This document shows positions 46,606 through 53,840 of a stretch of DNA of 64,000 bases, piece by piece. A model generated the notes under the pieces. The model saw only the letters and a program-made list of their open reading frames with translations, had not been told where the DNA came from and did no database searches. The stretch's first letter is position 1; the number at the start of each line of letters is the position of its first letter. This DNA comes from S5-A14a sp022766365 (lineage in GTDB: Bacteria; Bacillota; Clostridia; Peptostreptococcales; Anaerovoracaceae): the NCBI GenBank assembly GCA_050313295.1, contig JBNPLD010000004.1; one strand, written 5' to 3'. Both the position numbers and the translations under genes were made by a program.

Positions 46606-46743
46606 ATGACAAAGAAATATAAACTTGATGACTATGATGTAAGGATTATTGTAAGGGCTTTAATAGACTTGAGAAACAAATTGATAGGCGAAGGAAAATG
46701 TACTGATGCGGTGGATGAGATATTGATAAAATTCTGCAAGTAA
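46606..46743 (+). CDS. 45-residue element protein
   Basis: MTKKYKLDDYDVRIIVRAL and so on to a stop at 46741; it starts behind AAAGGAG with 6-nt spacing. Short, charged and helical, of the type often found before restriction or replication genes in Firmicute elements. Function is unknown. Too short to be certain, but the ribosome site is excellent. Confidence 0.6.
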   Translation: MTKKYKLDDYDVRIIVRALIDLRNKLIGEGKCTDAVDEILIKFCK

Positions 46744-46786
46744 TTTTGAAGAAAAGAAATATGTAATGATAGACATCAAAATGATA

Positions 46787-46827
46787 TTGCTATTATTCGA
46801 GATATAGAATATAATATATTCGAGATA
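46787..46827 (+). promoter_or_regulatory. R-M operon promoter flanked by 11-bp direct repeats
   Basis: -35 TTGCTA (46787-46792), 17 nt, -10 TATAAT (46810-46815). TATTCGAGATA occurs at 46794-46804 and again at 46817-46827, 23 bp apart, one copy in the spacer and one after the -10. A protein bound there would block the promoter; the methylase's own HTH domain is the natural candidate. Confidence 0.6.
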
Positions 46828-46838
46828 AGGAGGTAGTC

Positions 46839-47906
46839 ATGGAATATTTGACAGCGAAAGAGGTTGCAGAAAAATGGGGGATCTCCCAGAGAAGAGTTGC
46901 GGTACTTTGTTCAGAAGGCAGGGTAGCTGAAGCAACAATGCTGGGTAATATGTGGGTTATTCCTAACAATGCTGAAAAACCGGAAGATGGAAGAGCTTTG
47001 CGTTATGAAGAAAAACCAAGTAGTAAGGCAAAGCCATTTTTAAAATGGGCAGGTGGAAAAGGACAGCTGTTATCGGAAATACAGCAGCATTATCCATTTG
47101 ATGAAAAGATAAACAGATATGCTGAACCTTTTGTGGGCGGCGGCGCTGTTCTGTTTGATATATTGGATAAGTACGAGTTGGAAGAGGTATACATTAATGA
47201 TATTAATGAGGATCTAATTAATGCATACAGATGTGTAAAGGTATATCCTGAAGAATTGATTTCGTTACTCAAGACAATGCAGGAAGAATTTATTCCTCGA
47301 GATAATGAATCAAGAAAGGAATACTATCTTGAGCAGAGGAACCTGTTTAACACAATAAAAGTGTCATATGACGAAGTAAGTAATCTGAAAAAGGCAGCGT
47401 TGATGATTTTCTTAAATAAGACATGCTTCAATGGTCTATACAGAGTAAACAGGAAAGGTGAATTCAATGTGCCTATAGGTTCATACAAGAATCCTCTGAT
47501 CTGTGATGAATCTAATCTGCGTAATGTATCACAGAAGCTGCAGAAAGTAAGGATTTCCTGTGGAGATTATAAGAGTTCTTGTGACTTCATAGATAGCAGT
47601 ACCTTTGCATATTTTGACCCTCCATACAGACCATTAACTGATACCGCAAGCTTTACTTCATATACGGAAAACGGATTCGGAGATAATGAACAGAAAGAAC
47701 TGGCCGAGTTTGTTAAACGATTGGATGAAAAAGGAGCAAAGGTTGTTGTAAGCAATTCGGATCCTAAAAATGTGGATTCAAAAGATGACTTTTTTGACAA
47801 CATATACTCGTATCTGAAAATTGCAAGAGTAACAGCCAACCGAATGATAAACAGTAAAGCAAAGTCAAGAGGAAAAATAAGCGAATTGCTTATTACAAAT
47901 TGTTAG
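46839..47906 (+). CDS. Dam-type DNA adenine methylase with N-terminal HTH
   Basis: 355 residues. Residues 1-50 form an excisionase/MerR-like helix-turn-helix (LTAKEVAEKWGISQRRVAVL, then MWVIPNN). The DpnM/Dam methylase follows from about 66: AdoMet motif I FLKWAGGKGQLLSEI, a second FVGGGAVLF, and catalytic motif IV DPPY (about 265). Predicted product: N6-methyladenine in GATC, protecting against the DpnII-type nuclease encoded two genes later. The fused DNA-binding domain is extra compared with DpnM and may autoregulate the operon. AAGGAGG precedes ATG 46839. Confidence 0.92.
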   Translation: MEYLTAKEVAEKWGISQRRVAVLCSEGRVAEATMLGNMWVIPNNAEKPEDGRALRYEEKPSSKAKPFLKWAGGKGQLLSEIQQHYPFDEKINRYAEPFVGGGAVLFDILDKYELEEVYINDINEDLINAYRCVKVYPEELISLLKTMQEEFIPRDNESRKEYYLEQRNLFNTIKVSYDEVSNLKKAALMIFLNKTCFNGLYRVNRKGEFNVPIGSYKNPLICDESNLRNVSQKLQKVRISCGDYKSSCDFIDSSTFAYFDPPYRPLTDTASFTSYTENGFGDNEQKELAEFVKRLDEKGAKVVVSNSDPKNVDSKDDFFDNIYSYLKIARVTANRMINSKAKSRGKISELLITNC

Positions 47907-47915
47907 GAGAAGTTT

Positions 47916-48446
47916 ATGGAAATAAGAAGAGGACAGCAGCTTATCGAAAATGGTACTAAACAAGCAATAATAGAGTTTGAATTCGAACGCTATGAAATAT
48001 TCGTGTTCCAAGGGAATCTATCGGAGTTCGATATTGTAATAAAGTATAAAAAAGATGGAAGCCGAATTAGAACTCCTAAGCATATCCATTGGGTGGTTGA
48101 TGTGCTTATGAAGATGCAAGGAAACGAAGACTTGACGAAACGGTTCCTCCATATGATTCATATTTGTTGGAATCGTTGTACTCCTCTGGATAACAACGAC
48201 TATGATACCTTGAAAGAACTGATAATACGTGGGGAAAGCGTTGTGATAATTGAAGACTATGAAGACTTGAATGCTTATGGGGAGTATGATGTGGAATTCC
48301 TGTATGTGCTGATGGAACTATTGGCGGTGCAAGAAAAAACAAATCGTGCGGGTGCATACATGTTCGGAAGCATTATAGAACAGTTATTAGAGGTGGATAG
48401 AGATATTTTTAAAATAGTATCCACGGCAGGTTTTAGAGGAAGATGA
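47916..48446 (+). CDS. Unknown protein inside the DpnII-type operon
   Basis: 176 residues, acidic, mixed alpha/beta, with no family recognised. It begins MEIRRGQQLIENGTKQAIIE and contains HIHWVVDVLMKMQGNEDLTKRF and a later helical part (about 125-170). It is 9 nt after the methylase and 1 nt before the endonuclease start, so it is surely cotranscribed and translationally coupled. It is not part of the classical dpnM-dpnA-dpnB set. It could be a controller, an accessory specificity factor or a cargo gene. Confidence 0.75.
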   Translation: MEIRRGQQLIENGTKQAIIEFEFERYEIFVFQGNLSEFDIVIKYKKDGSRIRTPKHIHWVVDVLMKMQGNEDLTKRFLHMIHICWNRCTPLDNNDYDTLKELIIRGESVVIIEDYEDLNAYGEYDVEFLYVLMELLAVQEKTNRAGAYMFGSIIEQLLEVDRDIFKIVSTAGFRGR

Positions 48447-48447
48447 T

Positions 48448-49317
48448 ATGAATAATAGAGATTTTGATAATTGGCTGAGCAAATTTCGTCTTAGTATTTC
48501 GAGATACGACTACTATGTTAATTTTGATAAAGTCGTTGAAAATGTCGAGAAATATAAGATCGAATTGAACATTTTGAATTCATTAATTGGGTCGAAGAAC
48601 ATTGAAAATGATTTTGAGAAAATAATTGAAAAGTATCCGGAAACATTGAAATGCATTCCGGTTCTTTTGGCTGTTAGAGGAAATGAAATATATGCACAGG
48701 ACGAAGCCGGTGCCTTTATTTACAAATTTGATGAGCCAAGTTGTTCGATGGAACAGTATAAGTATTTTATGAGAAAGACGGGCTTGTTCGATCTGCTTGC
48801 AAATCATATTGTAAATAATTTGATAGATTATGTTCTTGGTGTTGAAACAGGTCTTGATTCAAATGGACGCAAAAACAGAGGCGGACATCAGATGGAAGAC
48901 TTGGTGGAAAGCTACATAGAGAAAGCAGGATTTGTGAAAGAAGAAAATTATTTTAAGGAAATGTATCTGGCCGATGTAGAAAAGAAGTGGAACATAGATT
49001 TATCTGCATTATCAAACCAGGGAAAAGCAAGAAAACGATTTGATTTCGTTGTCAAAACAGACAACATGATATATGCGATCGAGACAAACTTTTACGGTGG
49101 AACCGGAGGCGGTTCAAAATTAAATGAAACTGCACGAAGCTACAAAATGCTTTCACAGGAAGCTGATACTGTGGATGGATTTACATTTGTGTGGTTTACA
49201 GATGGAACAGCTTGGAGAAGTGCTAGGGGCAACTTGAGAGAAACATTCGATGTTATGGATTATATCTACAGCATTTATGATATGGAAAACGGGATAATGG
49301 AAAGGATTTTTATTTAA
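48448..49317 (+). CDS. DpnII/MboI-type restriction endonuclease (GATC)
   Basis: 289 residues, the family's usual length. The family-typical GLDSNGRKNRGGHQMEDLVE is followed by KRFDFVVKT, AIETNFYGGTGGGSKLNE and TARSYK. The D...ETN region forms the PD-(D/E)XK-like metal site. DpnII cleaves unmethylated GATC. The stop overlaps the start of the second methylase (TAATGG at 49315-49320). Presence of the endonuclease with two methylases implies a complete, probably active system. Confidence 0.92.
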   Translation: MNNRDFDNWLSKFRLSISRYDYYVNFDKVVENVEKYKIELNILNSLIGSKNIENDFEKIIEKYPETLKCIPVLLAVRGNEIYAQDEAGAFIYKFDEPSCSMEQYKYFMRKTGLFDLLANHIVNNLIDYVLGVETGLDSNGRKNRGGHQMEDLVESYIEKAGFVKEENYFKEMYLADVEKKWNIDLSALSNQGKARKRFDFVVKTDNMIYAIETNFYGGTGGGSKLNETARSYKMLSQEADTVDGFTFVWFTDGTAWRSARGNLRETFDVMDYIYSIYDMENGIMERIFI

Positions 49318-50066
49318 TGGCAAAAAAGAAGATAACGAAGTGGGAACCTGATGATTTTGAATTAGAAATGACAACTGTATGGAGTTTTCCGAACAGAGGC
49401 GATTGGGCTACCCATGATGCGAAGTGGAGAGGCAACTGGTCTCCATACATTCCAAGAAACATCATGTTAAGATATTCAAAGGAGAACGATCTAGTGTTGG
49501 ATCAATTTGCCGGGGGCGGAACCACTTTGGTGGAAGCTAAGCTTCTAAACAGAAACATTATTGGCGTTGATGTAAATGATGTTGCTTTGGAAAGATGCAA
49601 AGAGAAAATAGATTTTGATCATGAAGGAGCAAACGGAGAAGTTCAGCTATGTAAAGGTGATGCAAGAAATCTGGACTTTATAGAGGATGAAAGTATCGAT
49701 TTGATATGCACACATCCGCCTTATGCTGACATAATTCAATATAGTGAGGATATAGAAGAAGACTTATCGCATTTAAAGGTAAAAGACTTTCTGGAAGAAA
49801 TGAAAAAGGTTGCTGTGGAAAGCTATCGTGTCCTGAAAAAGGACAAGTTCTGTGCGGTGCTCATGGGCGATACCAGGCAGAAAGGTCATATGATACCTAT
49901 GTCTTTTGATGTGATGAAAATATTCCAAGATGCAGGATTCAGACTTAAAGAACTGATTATCAAGGAGCAGCATAACTGCCGAGCAACAGGATATTGGAAG
50001 ACAAATAGTGTTAAATACAATTTCTTGTTAATCGGGCATGAGTATTTGTTTGTGTTCAGAAAGTAA
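49317..50066 (+). CDS. Second DNA methylase of the system (DpnA-like position)
   Basis: 249 residues with AdoMet motif I LDQFAGGGTTLVEA (about 62-75) and catalytic motif IV as THPPYADII (about 140), an N4-cytosine/N6-adenine methylase order. In DpnII systems a second enzyme (DpnA) methylates single-stranded or newly entered DNA. This gene takes that place, after rather than before the nuclease. HPPY instead of SPPY is slightly unusual. It overlaps the nuclease gene by 1 nt. Confidence 0.85.
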   Translation: MAKKKITKWEPDDFELEMTTVWSFPNRGDWATHDAKWRGNWSPYIPRNIMLRYSKENDLVLDQFAGGGTTLVEAKLLNRNIIGVDVNDVALERCKEKIDFDHEGANGEVQLCKGDARNLDFIEDESIDLICTHPPYADIIQYSEDIEEDLSHLKVKDFLEEMKKVAVESYRVLKKDKFCAVLMGDTRQKGHMIPMSFDVMKIFQDAGFRLKELIIKEQHNCRATGYWKTNSVKYNFLLIGHEYLFVFRK

Positions 50067-50079
50067 ATAGAGAGATAAT

Positions 50080-50138
50080 GTGTCTGGAAGTGTTAGGGCT
50101 CTGAGTGGATGAATTTGCAGAGCCCTAACATTGGACAC
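50080..50138 (+). terminator. Strong hairpin after the R-M operon
   Basis: TGTTAGGGCTCT (50091-50102) pairs perfectly with AGAGCCCTAACA (50119-50130), extended by GTGTC/GACAC outside. There is no T run, so it may be a processing or stabilising structure. 50139-50410 holds no gene. Confidence 0.6.
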
Positions 50139-50416
50139 ATAAATTTGAAACAAAAACAGTCGTTGATAACCTAATTCGAGATGTGTTGTGGGAGGAATTG
50201 TCAAAATGCTATACGTGTACGCTTGAATGCAAGTTATTTAATTCGAATGGTAGCAAAATGATAGCTAAGAGAGATAATAGATTGTAATCCTACACGTTTA
50301 GGTGAGTGATGATAATAGTTTGTTTCACCATTAGAAAAAAGACCGTTAGATAATTTATGAATACAAATAACGAAAGGCAGATAATCGACACTAGGAGCCG
50401 ATATGAAAGGCCTCAG

Positions 50417-50436
50417 GCTTGCAACATACTTGCAAC
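50417..50436. repeat. Right integrase arm-type sites (2 x CTTGCAAC)
   Basis: GCTTGCAAC at 50417-50425 and ACTTGCAAC at 50428-50436, again 11 bp apart, mirroring the triplet at the left end of the element. Confidence 0.65.
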
Positions 50437-50501
50437 ATTGCCTTTGAAAATCCCTATTTTTCAAGGGTTTCAACTATCAAAGCGTTAATCTCAATTACCT
50501 A

Positions 50502-50566
50502 AGAGATAGTCTTCAGATTTTATAAAGCTTTATAAACCCTTGCAATCGCAGGGGTTTTTCTTTTGT
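50502..50566. repeat. Right attachment repeat
   Basis: Gap-free 65-nt counterpart of 44337-44401, identical over its last 33 nt including the terminator hairpin. Its first 12 nt again read AGAGATAGTCTT, the end of rpsI, although no rpsI precedes it here. Confidence 0.85.
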
Positions 50567-50899
50567 TGAGATTTAAGCCGAACGATCTGGTCGATTTCTT
50601 ATACAAAATGCTTGAACTGAATTATTAATAAGCCAAAAACGATATATAATATAAATATGTATAAGTAAATAAATAATGTGTTGAAGGCAATCGCAGCTGC
50701 GGATTGCTTTTTTAGTAGGAAAGAAATTTGAAAACTCCACTATATTGTTATCAGCAAAGCTTTAGATTATATAAATAGCTGATTTCAAGTAATAAAATAA
50801 AATACCTAATGCAAATGATAATTATTATCATTTAGTATTGACTTGAGCTTTAGAAGGTTTTATACTTTATTTAATACTTGATACAGGAGGTAAATTTAA
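50567..50899 (+). other. Gap after the element: small terminated transcript region
   Basis: 333 bp without an ORF. GCAATCGCAGC-TGCGGATTGC (about 50688-50708) followed by TTTTTT is a good terminator with no gene before it; a -10-like TATAAT lies at about 50645-50650. A short RNA is possible. The rest is the Fur-box promoter. Confidence 0.45.
50814..50866 (+). promoter_or_regulatory. Perfect Fur-type box and promoter of the P-ATPase operon
   Basis: AATGATAAT-T-ATTATCATT (50814-50832) is a perfect 9-1-9 palindrome containing the Fur 7-1-7 core TGATAAT-N-ATTATCA. It is just upstream of -35 TTGACT (50838-50843) and -10 TATACT (50861-50866), spacing 17. The arms match Fur better than PerR (TTATAAT). 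Confidence 0.8.
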
Positions 50900-51229
50900 A
50901 TGAAGGCTAATTTCAAACATGGCGGAATATTTGGAGCAGGATTGCTCATAGGTACAGTGGGACTAAAAGTTCTAAGGAGTAACTGCGTGAAAAAGGCGGC
51001 GACTCAGGGAATTGCTGCAGGATTGAGAGCTAAAGAATGTGTCATGGATGCGACTTCAAGAGTGCAGGCCGATGTTGAGGACATGGTTGCTGACGCAAAA
51101 GTAATCAATGAGAAGCTGGAGCTTGAAATGGCAGCAAAAGAGGCAGAGAAAAAGGCCGCTGAGCGTGGCTGTGATGTTGAAACTGCAATGAGCGGGGATG
51201 GAGTTAAGAAGATAGAAGAAACTGAATAG
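50900..51229 (+). CDS. DUF6110-type small membrane partner of the P-ATPase
   Basis: 109 residues: an N-terminal glycine-rich TM helix (about 7-28; GGIFGAGLLIGTVGLKVL), a helix pattern KKAATQGIAAGLRAKECV, and a long charged helix (about 45-95). The layout resembles DUF1490/PacL proteins, which scaffold mycobacterial metal-exporting P-ATPases; that parallel is inference. It has no Asp/Glu/His metal motif at the C-terminus. AGGAGG precedes ATG 50900, and the ATPase follows 25 nt later. Confidence 0.7.
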   Translation: MKANFKHGGIFGAGLLIGTVGLKVLRSNCVKKAATQGIAAGLRAKECVMDATSRVQADVEDMVADAKVINEKLELEMAAKEAEKKAAERGCDVETAMSGDGVKKIEETE

Positions 51230-51254
51230 GGATTTTGGTTTAGAGGCATGAGTC

Positions 51255-53360
51255 ATGAAGTTTAATATCATACATCGTCTGCCGGGAAGAACAAGGGTCA
51301 GACTTGATATGGCCCCAATTGCCAAGCGTTTGACTTGCGAAGAAGCAGATGCAATTCAATACCATTTTGAAAACCTGGAAGGCGTATCACAAGTTAAAGT
51401 TTACCACAGAACCTGCGATGTGGTGGTTTCGTATAATCACGAGATTATTTCAGAAAAGAAGCTCCTTGGATATATCAGAAATTATTGTATAGATATAGAA
51501 GCGGTGCCGGAAGATTATTTTGTTACATCATCGAGAAAATTAGAAAACGAGTGCAGAGAAAGGCTCATAAATGCCGTATTGATAAGGACGGTCATGAAGT
51601 ATTTTGCACCACCGCCAATTGGTGTTGCTGTGATAACTATCAGAGGCCTAAGGCATGTCTGGCATGGAATCAGGGAACTTAGACAGAGGAAGATCGGAGT
51701 GGAGGTACTGGATGGTGCAGCTATCGGTGCATCCTTATTGAGAAGGGACTTCGGGACTGCAGGTTCAATCATGTTTCTACTTGGCATCGGTGAGATATTG
51801 GAGGAATGGACGGAGAAAAAATCCACGATGGATCTGGCGAAGAGCATGGCTTTGAAAGTGGATAAGGTTTGGCTTGTTGCAAAAAATAGCGAGGAGTCAG
51901 ATATTTTGGTACCGGCGGATCAGGTAAAAGTAGGAGATTATGTGCGGGTTGGGCAATCAGGTATTATCCCATTTGACGGAACTGTTGTATATGGGGATGC
52001 GTTAGTGTCCGAGGCGGCAATAACCGGAGAGCCCGGAGGCATTCATAAGGATGCTGATAAGAAAGTTTACGCCGGTACGGTCGTAGATGAGGGTGAACTT
52101 GTTTTAAAGGTTACCGAAAACACAGGTGGAAGCAAGTATGACAAAATCGTGAAGATGATCGAAGAGTCTGAATCCATGAAGTCCACATCTGAGAACAAGG
52201 CGATGTTATGGGCGGATAAGCTGGTGCCTTATACATTTCTTGGAGCCATAGGTGTTTGGCTATTTACGCGAAATATTACCAAGACAATGGCTGTTTTGCT
52301 GGTAGACTACTCTTGTGCATTGAAACTTTCCATGCCGGTTACTATGCTTTCTGCTATCGGTGAGGCAGGGAAGATGGATATGACAGTGAAGGGAGGCAGG
52401 TATTTTGAAGAACTTGCTCAGGCTGATACCGTTGTGTTTGACAAAACAGGTACACTGACTGAGGCAAATCCTGTTGTAAGAGAGGTGGTAACCCTCGGGG
52501 GAAATACTTCATCCGATGAACTTTTGAGGATTGCAGCTTGCCTTGAGGAACATTTCCCGCATTCTGTAGCGAGGGCAGTGGTGAAAGCTGCTGAGGAGAA
52601 GCATTTGAAACATGAGGAATTACATTCTCAGGTGGAGTATGTAATTGCCCATGGTATCAAGTCGACTTTAAATGGAAAGCCTGTAATCGTGGGTAGCCAT
52701 CATTTTGTGTTTGAGGATGAAAGGACTCTATTCCATAAGGGTGCCGAAGAGATTTACAATCAGATACCGGCCCACTATTCACAGCTGATTCTGGCTATCG
52801 ATGGCGTTGCCGAGGCGGTGATCTGTGTTGAAGATAGGTTAAGGAATAATGCTCCTGATGTTATCAACGGACTCAAAGCCCGTGGTATTAAGCATATAGT
52901 GATGCTCACAGGTGATAATGTGAAGACTGCAGAGGCAATCGCTTCCCGACTGGGTATTGATGAATTTGTCGGAGAAGTTCTTCCGGAATTCAAAGCGGAA
53001 TATGTGAGGAAGGCAAGAAAGTCCGGGAGGAAGGTTATAATGGTTGGAGACGGAATAAATGATGCACCTGCATTGTCAGAGGCAAATGTTGGAATTGCCG
53101 TGAGCAAGGGAGCTGCCATTGCAAGGGAGATTGCAGATGTTATAATCGGAAAAGACGACATAGGTCAGTTGCCGGAGTTAATCGATCTCAGCAGGGCGCT
53201 TATGAAGAGAGTAAGGTGGAATTACAGAATCATAATAGGGATCAATTCTGCTCTAATTGTGGGCGGGGTTGCGGGTGTAATTTCTCCTACGACTTCTGCC
53301 CTTATCCATAACGGATCAACTTTGGCTATAGGTCTTCACAGTACAACGGCAAATCTGTAA
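51255..53360 (+). CDS. P1B-type heavy-metal-exporting ATPase
   Basis: 701 residues. An N-terminal ferredoxin-like HMA-type domain without CxxC (HRLPGRTRVRL), TM helices, the actuator loop VSEAAITGEPGG, phosphorylated Asp396 in DKTGTLTEA, HP motif in EHFPHSVARAV, ATP-binding TGDN and the hinge GDGINDAPAL. The TM ion motif, normally CPC, reads DYSCALKLSMP, so it is not a classical copper or zinc/cadmium pump. With a Fur box upstream, iron or manganese export is the best guess. A terminator follows directly. Confidence 0.9.
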   Translation: MKFNIIHRLPGRTRVRLDMAPIAKRLTCEEADAIQYHFENLEGVSQVKVYHRTCDVVVSYNHEIISEKKLLGYIRNYCIDIEAVPEDYFVTSSRKLENECRERLINAVLIRTVMKYFAPPPIGVAVITIRGLRHVWHGIRELRQRKIGVEVLDGAAIGASLLRRDFGTAGSIMFLLGIGEILEEWTEKKSTMDLAKSMALKVDKVWLVAKNSEESDILVPADQVKVGDYVRVGQSGIIPFDGTVVYGDALVSEAAITGEPGGIHKDADKKVYAGTVVDEGELVLKVTENTGGSKYDKIVKMIEESESMKSTSENKAMLWADKLVPYTFLGAIGVWLFTRNITKTMAVLLVDYSCALKLSMPVTMLSAIGEAGKMDMTVKGGRYFEELAQADTVVFDKTGTLTEANPVVREVVTLGGNTSSDELLRIAACLEEHFPHSVARAVVKAAEEKHLKHEELHSQVEYVIAHGIKSTLNGKPVIVGSHHFVFEDERTLFHKGAEEIYNQIPAHYSQLILAIDGVAEAVICVEDRLRNNAPDVINGLKARGIKHIVMLTGDNVKTAEAIASRLGIDEFVGEVLPEFKAEYVRKARKSGRKVIMVGDGINDAPALSEANVGIAVSKGAAIAREIADVIIGKDDIGQLPELIDLSRALMKRVRWNYRIIIGINSALIVGGVAGVISPTTSALIHNGSTLAIGLHSTTANL

Positions 53361-53372
53361 TGGTAATGTTAA

Positions 53373-53411
53373 AGTTCCCGTGTAGGTTAAAAGTGTACGG
53401 GAGCTTTTTTT
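53373..53411 (+). terminator. Terminator of the P-ATPase operon
   Basis: AGTTCCCGT pairs with ACGGGAGCT (one G-U) and is followed by a T7 run. Confidence 0.9.
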
Positions 53412-53435
53412 GTTTTACAATGAAAAACAAGGGGG

Positions 53436-53463
53436 TTGAAATTTACTCTGAGTGCGATATAAT
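53436..53463 (+). promoter_or_regulatory. Promoter of the cobalamin-uptake operon
   Basis: TTGAAA (53436-53441), 16-nt spacer, TATAAT (53458-53463), about 40 nt upstream of the riboswitch-like RNA. Confidence 0.65.
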
Positions 53464-53502
53464 AGCATTAGTAAAAGAGAAAATTTAATATTTAGTAAGG
53501 AT

Positions 53503-53688
53503 TGAATCCAGAGGAACGCACATACGAGAGAATACCTGTGGAAGGTTAATTCGAGTGCACTGGCCTGACGGAAAGCCGGGACAACTGTATTGCTTTGGTT
53601 TGACAGCTGATATGCCATTGTTACCCTTGTAATGAGGATGATGAGAAGGTAGCTGTCAATTTGTGAGCATAGCCAGGAGACTTATTCA
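53503..53688 (+). ncRNA. Cobalamin-type riboswitch (diverged)
   Basis: P1 can close as TGAAT (53503) with ATTCA (53684). The 3' core reads GAGAAGG...GTGAGCATA then GCCAGGAGAC, the well-known B12-box end. Upstream, GGGACAACTGTA and ATGCCATTG stand where CCCGCCACTGTA and GCCACTG normally lie. A terminator-like hairpin follows, then a membrane protein with a transcobalamin-like domain and an ECF transporter, which supports the call. The 5' half is diverged, hence the moderate score. Confidence 0.7.
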
Positions 53689-53706
53689 CACCTGATATGA
53701 TTATTT

Positions 53707-53751
53707 GGACTAGTGACTGTTCTTCGGATTCGTGTTGCCGGTCCTTTTTTT
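53707..53751 (+). terminator. Riboswitch expression platform
   Basis: GGACTAGTGAC and GTGTTGCCGGTCC can pair over about 10 of 11 positions (several G-U), followed by T7. It would be a terminator that forms when the ligand is bound. Confidence 0.65.
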
Positions 53752-53840
53752 GTTGCACATGATTGCCGGCCGAAAGACTGAAGCAAGGTAATTAGCAGTA
53801 GAGATAAAGCGGTTAACATTTGTACAAACAGGGGGAGTCT

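Larger units (their letters stand above)
44337..50566. mobile_element. 6.2-kb integrative element carrying a DpnII-type R-M system
   Basis: Bounded by a collinear 65-nt duplication of the rpsI 3' end and terminator (44337-44401 and 50502-50566), of which the last 33 nt are identical. Inside each end are 11-bp-spaced ACTTGCAAC repeats. A tyrosine integrase gene lies next to the left end. Contents in order: integrase (-), small HTH protein, decayed micro-ORFs, a 45-residue protein, HTH-Dam methylase, unknown protein, DpnII endonuclease, second methylase. No conjugation or capsid genes are present, so it is either a small genomic island or a reduced element mobilised by a helper. Confidence 0.85.

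Noticed and set aside
44337..50566. CRISPR-like array from the repeated ACTTGCAAC motif
   Set aside because: Units are 9 bp with 2-bp gaps, only three and two copies, with no spacers and no cas genes.
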